Positions 62,453 to 64,000 of a stretch of 64,000 nt of DNA are shown piece by piece; within the stretch, counting starts at the first letter, position 1; each line of letters begins with the position of its first letter. The notes below the pieces were generated by a model. That model was not told the DNA's origin, ran no database searches, and saw only the letters and a program-made list of their open reading frames with translations. A program made the translations under genes and the position numbers. Origin of the DNA: an uncultured Collinsella sp. (GTDB lineage: Bacteria > Actinomycetota > Coriobacteriia > Coriobacteriales > Coriobacteriaceae); NCBI GenBank assembly GCA_934655755.1, contig CAKUHA010000001.1:248001-312000 (forward strand), written 5' to 3'.

Positions 62453-63756
62453 GCATGGTAAGTAAATACGAATTGAACGACGATTGTGTGCATGAGGAAT
62501 ACAAAGCGAGGCGGTCCGGACGACAGTCTGCGTTAATCGTATTGGCCCTTTCGTTGTTGCCATTTCAGATTCTCATCGCTCAAGATAATTCGTTTACTTT
62601 CCAATCTGCTGTCCTATCAATAGCCCTGCTCGTTCTATCCCTAATGTTTGATAAGAAGAGCTATCGCATAGGTAAGTTTGACAATCTATTTCTTTTCGGA
62701 TTCTTATTTATTATGGGTTTCGGATGCTTGATGACAGTGATTGTCGCTCCTGAAATGGTCGTTACTACACTCCTATTAAGGATGGGACTCTTTACAGTTA
62801 TCCTTCTGTTCTTCTTTCTGGAGACTACGCGAAGATGGTCCCGTGACGAGCTGCTACTCGTCATCAGAAGCGTTGCCCTTTCTGTCGCCGCCTCCACTTT
62901 TCTTGTATTTTCCGAGTATATAAAATCGGGTAATTATGGCGGTAGAATATACCCATTGAGTCTTACTGGGCATTTTATTGATGCTAATTACTTTGCATTG
63001 CTGGTCGTCCTGCAGCTTTCCTTTGCGATTATGATGGCTTTTTACGAGCGCAAACTTATATTAAGACTGCTTGGTTTTGCTCTTTCGGGATTTGCTTTCA
63101 TCTCTATTGTTCTTACCGGCTCTCGTAGCGGTTTGCTCTGTGCGGGACTAATTACTATTCTTTCTATTGCTGCGTTCTATCGCGATAAAGTTACAAAAAA
63201 GCTTGTAACTTCATTTCTTCTTGTCGTTTGCCTTTGTCTTGGCTTTGTCGCTGTTTCTTCTTTTGTAAGTGACTGGCTGTTCAATCGTTTTTTTGTTGCT
63301 TCATATGACGATGGATCAAATCAGTTTCGTGTCGAGCTCTGGATGAGGGCCGTGCAGCGATGGGCTCAACGCCCTATTTTTGGATACGGTATCGGGAACT
63401 ACAACTACTTTGCCTCGGGTGATTGGGGTGAGACGGTAACTAGCGTCACGACTCACGGTACGTTGACAGATTTTCTCGTTGATTTTGGTGCGGTTGGGTT
63501 ATGTCTATTTATCGCATGTCAACTTAGATTTCTTCGATTTGCGTTTAGATCTAGGAATTATGCGCTTCTTGCCTGTGTTCCGGGCATAACGATTTGTTGG
63601 ATCATTATTGGCGCAGAAAGATCTGTAGCCCTTTGGCTCTATTTGATTACATTTACGATTATTTCGGACTATTGCTTTCGCAACAGCTGCACTGTATCTA
63701 CATTGTTCAGACGGGAAGAACTAAATGAAAGTAAGTATCGTTTTAGCGACGTATAA
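62449..63756 (+). CDS. O-antigen polymerase / ligase-like membrane protein (Wzy family)
   Basis: A 435-residue protein with about ten to twelve membrane helices and a large extracellular loop near residues 290-340. The segment LTGSRSGLLCAG and the later FGYGIGNYNYFA with THGTLTDFLVDFGAVGL match the Wzy_C pattern. It would polymerise or ligate the exported repeat units. GTG 62449 (GAGAGG upstream) overlaps the previous stop; ATG 62455 is the alternative. The next gene overlaps its 3' end. Confidence 0.83.
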   Translation: MSMVSKYELNDDCVHEEYKARRSGRQSALIVLALSLLPFQILIAQDNSFTFQSAVLSIALLVLSLMFDKKSYRIGKFDNLFLFGFLFIMGFGCLMTVIVAPEMVVTTLLLRMGLFTVILLFFFLETTRRWSRDELLLVIRSVALSVAASTFLVFSEYIKSGNYGGRIYPLSLTGHFIDANYFALLVVLQLSFAIMMAFYERKLILRLLGFALSGFAFISIVLTGSRSGLLCAGLITILSIAAFYRDKVTKKLVTSFLLVVCLCLGFVAVSSFVSDWLFNRFFVASYDDGSNQFRVELWMRAVQRWAQRPIFGYGIGNYNYFASGDWGETVTSVTTHGTLTDFLVDFGAVGLCLFIACQLRFLRFAFRSRNYALLACVPGITICWIIIGAERSVALWLYLITFTIISDYCFRNSCTVSTLFRREELNESKYRFSDV

Positions 63757-64000
63757 CGGCGCTAAATATATTGAGGAGTTATTGGTCTCTCTTTTGACCC
63801 AGACTAACCAAGACTGGGAGTTAATTGTCAGCGATGACGGCTCAACCGATGAAACTCTCTCAATTGTCCAAAAGTATGAAATAAAACTAGGAAATCGTTT
63901 AGTTGTCGTCAATAATGACTCTGGCTTTCATGGTCCAACTGCCAATTTTATTAACGGCTTGAAACACGCGAGTGGTTCTCTATTTATGCTCTGCGATCAA
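63725..64000 (+). CDS. Glycosyltransferase family 2, N-terminal part (truncated by window edge)
   Basis: The first 92 residues of a GT-A enzyme: MKVSIVLATYNGAKYIEELL, then WELIVSDDGSTDET, the nucleotide-sugar binding Asp pair, and FMLCDQ at the edge, where a DxD-like motif starts. It overlaps the 3' end of the polymerase gene by 32 bases. The end lies outside the window. Confidence 0.88.
   Translation, partial: MKVSIVLATYNGAKYIEELLVSLLTQTNQDWELIVSDDGSTDETLSIVQKYEIKLGNRLVVVNNDSGFHGPTANFINGLKHASGSLFMLCDQ

Overview
This is a GC-rich, gene-dense window from an anaerobic actinobacterium. The best fit is the class Coriobacteriia, probably Collinsella or a close relative. That is an inference from gene content (Hyf-type formate hydrogenlyase, a complete selenocysteine system, the order tig-clpP-clpX-valS-folC) and from the many palindromic intergenic elements; no 16S gene is present.

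Region 1 (1-8714) holds the end of a molybdate ABC transporter (modBC). It is followed by two tandem 2-hydroxyacyl-CoA-dehydratase-like (double-cubane) proteins, their ATP-dependent activase, a selenophosphate synthetase that is itself a selenoprotein (in-frame TGA at codon 17), YedF, a DUF3343 protein and a NifS/Csd-like PLP enzyme. This reads as a selenium-linked redox cluster of unknown substrate. Region 2 (8794-12642) holds a BrnQ transporter, tRNA-Pro and tRNA-Gly, an AbiEi/DUF559-like gene bracketed by palindromic repeats, and a RelB/PIN toxin-antitoxin pair.

Region 3 (12650-28477) is one long operon: a possible Moco-type riboswitch, a HydN/HycB-like ferredoxin, the selenoprotein formate dehydrogenase FdhF (TGA at codon 140), a second ferredoxin, the Hyf membrane arm with three antiporter-like subunits, a group-4 NiFe hydrogenase, HycH, HycI and the formate channel FocA. 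Formate would enter through FocA, be oxidised by FdhF, and its electrons would reduce protons at HyfG while the membrane arm pumps ions. Region 4 (28624-35767) holds a Cys-type orphan molybdopterin oxidoreductase and the Sec machinery selA, selB and tRNA-Sec, then a MobA-like protein and a Cys-rich DUF3343 protein. The window thus supplies most of what the Sec- and Mo-dependent enzymes need.

Region 5 (36026-54703) is mostly housekeeping: GdhA, a two-gene molybdenum hydroxylase (FAD subunit plus a fused 2Fe-2S/Mo subunit), tRNA-Leu, tig, clpP, clpX, valS, folC, an M24 peptidase and a minus-strand GlpA/GlpB-like oxidoreductase trio. Region 6 (54868-57723) holds a tandem hairpin array, a small zinc-ribbon membrane protein and a ThrS without the TGS domain. 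Region 7 (57737-64000) is an AT-richer exopolysaccharide cluster that opens with a LoaP-like NusG paralogue, continues with a sugar-phosphate transferase, glycosyltransferases and a Wzy-like polymerase, and runs off the end of the window.

The least explained signals are the selenium-linked double-cubane cluster and several families of intergenic palindromes. In some of these a conserved core sits inside unrelated but self-complementary arms, most clearly on both sides of valS.
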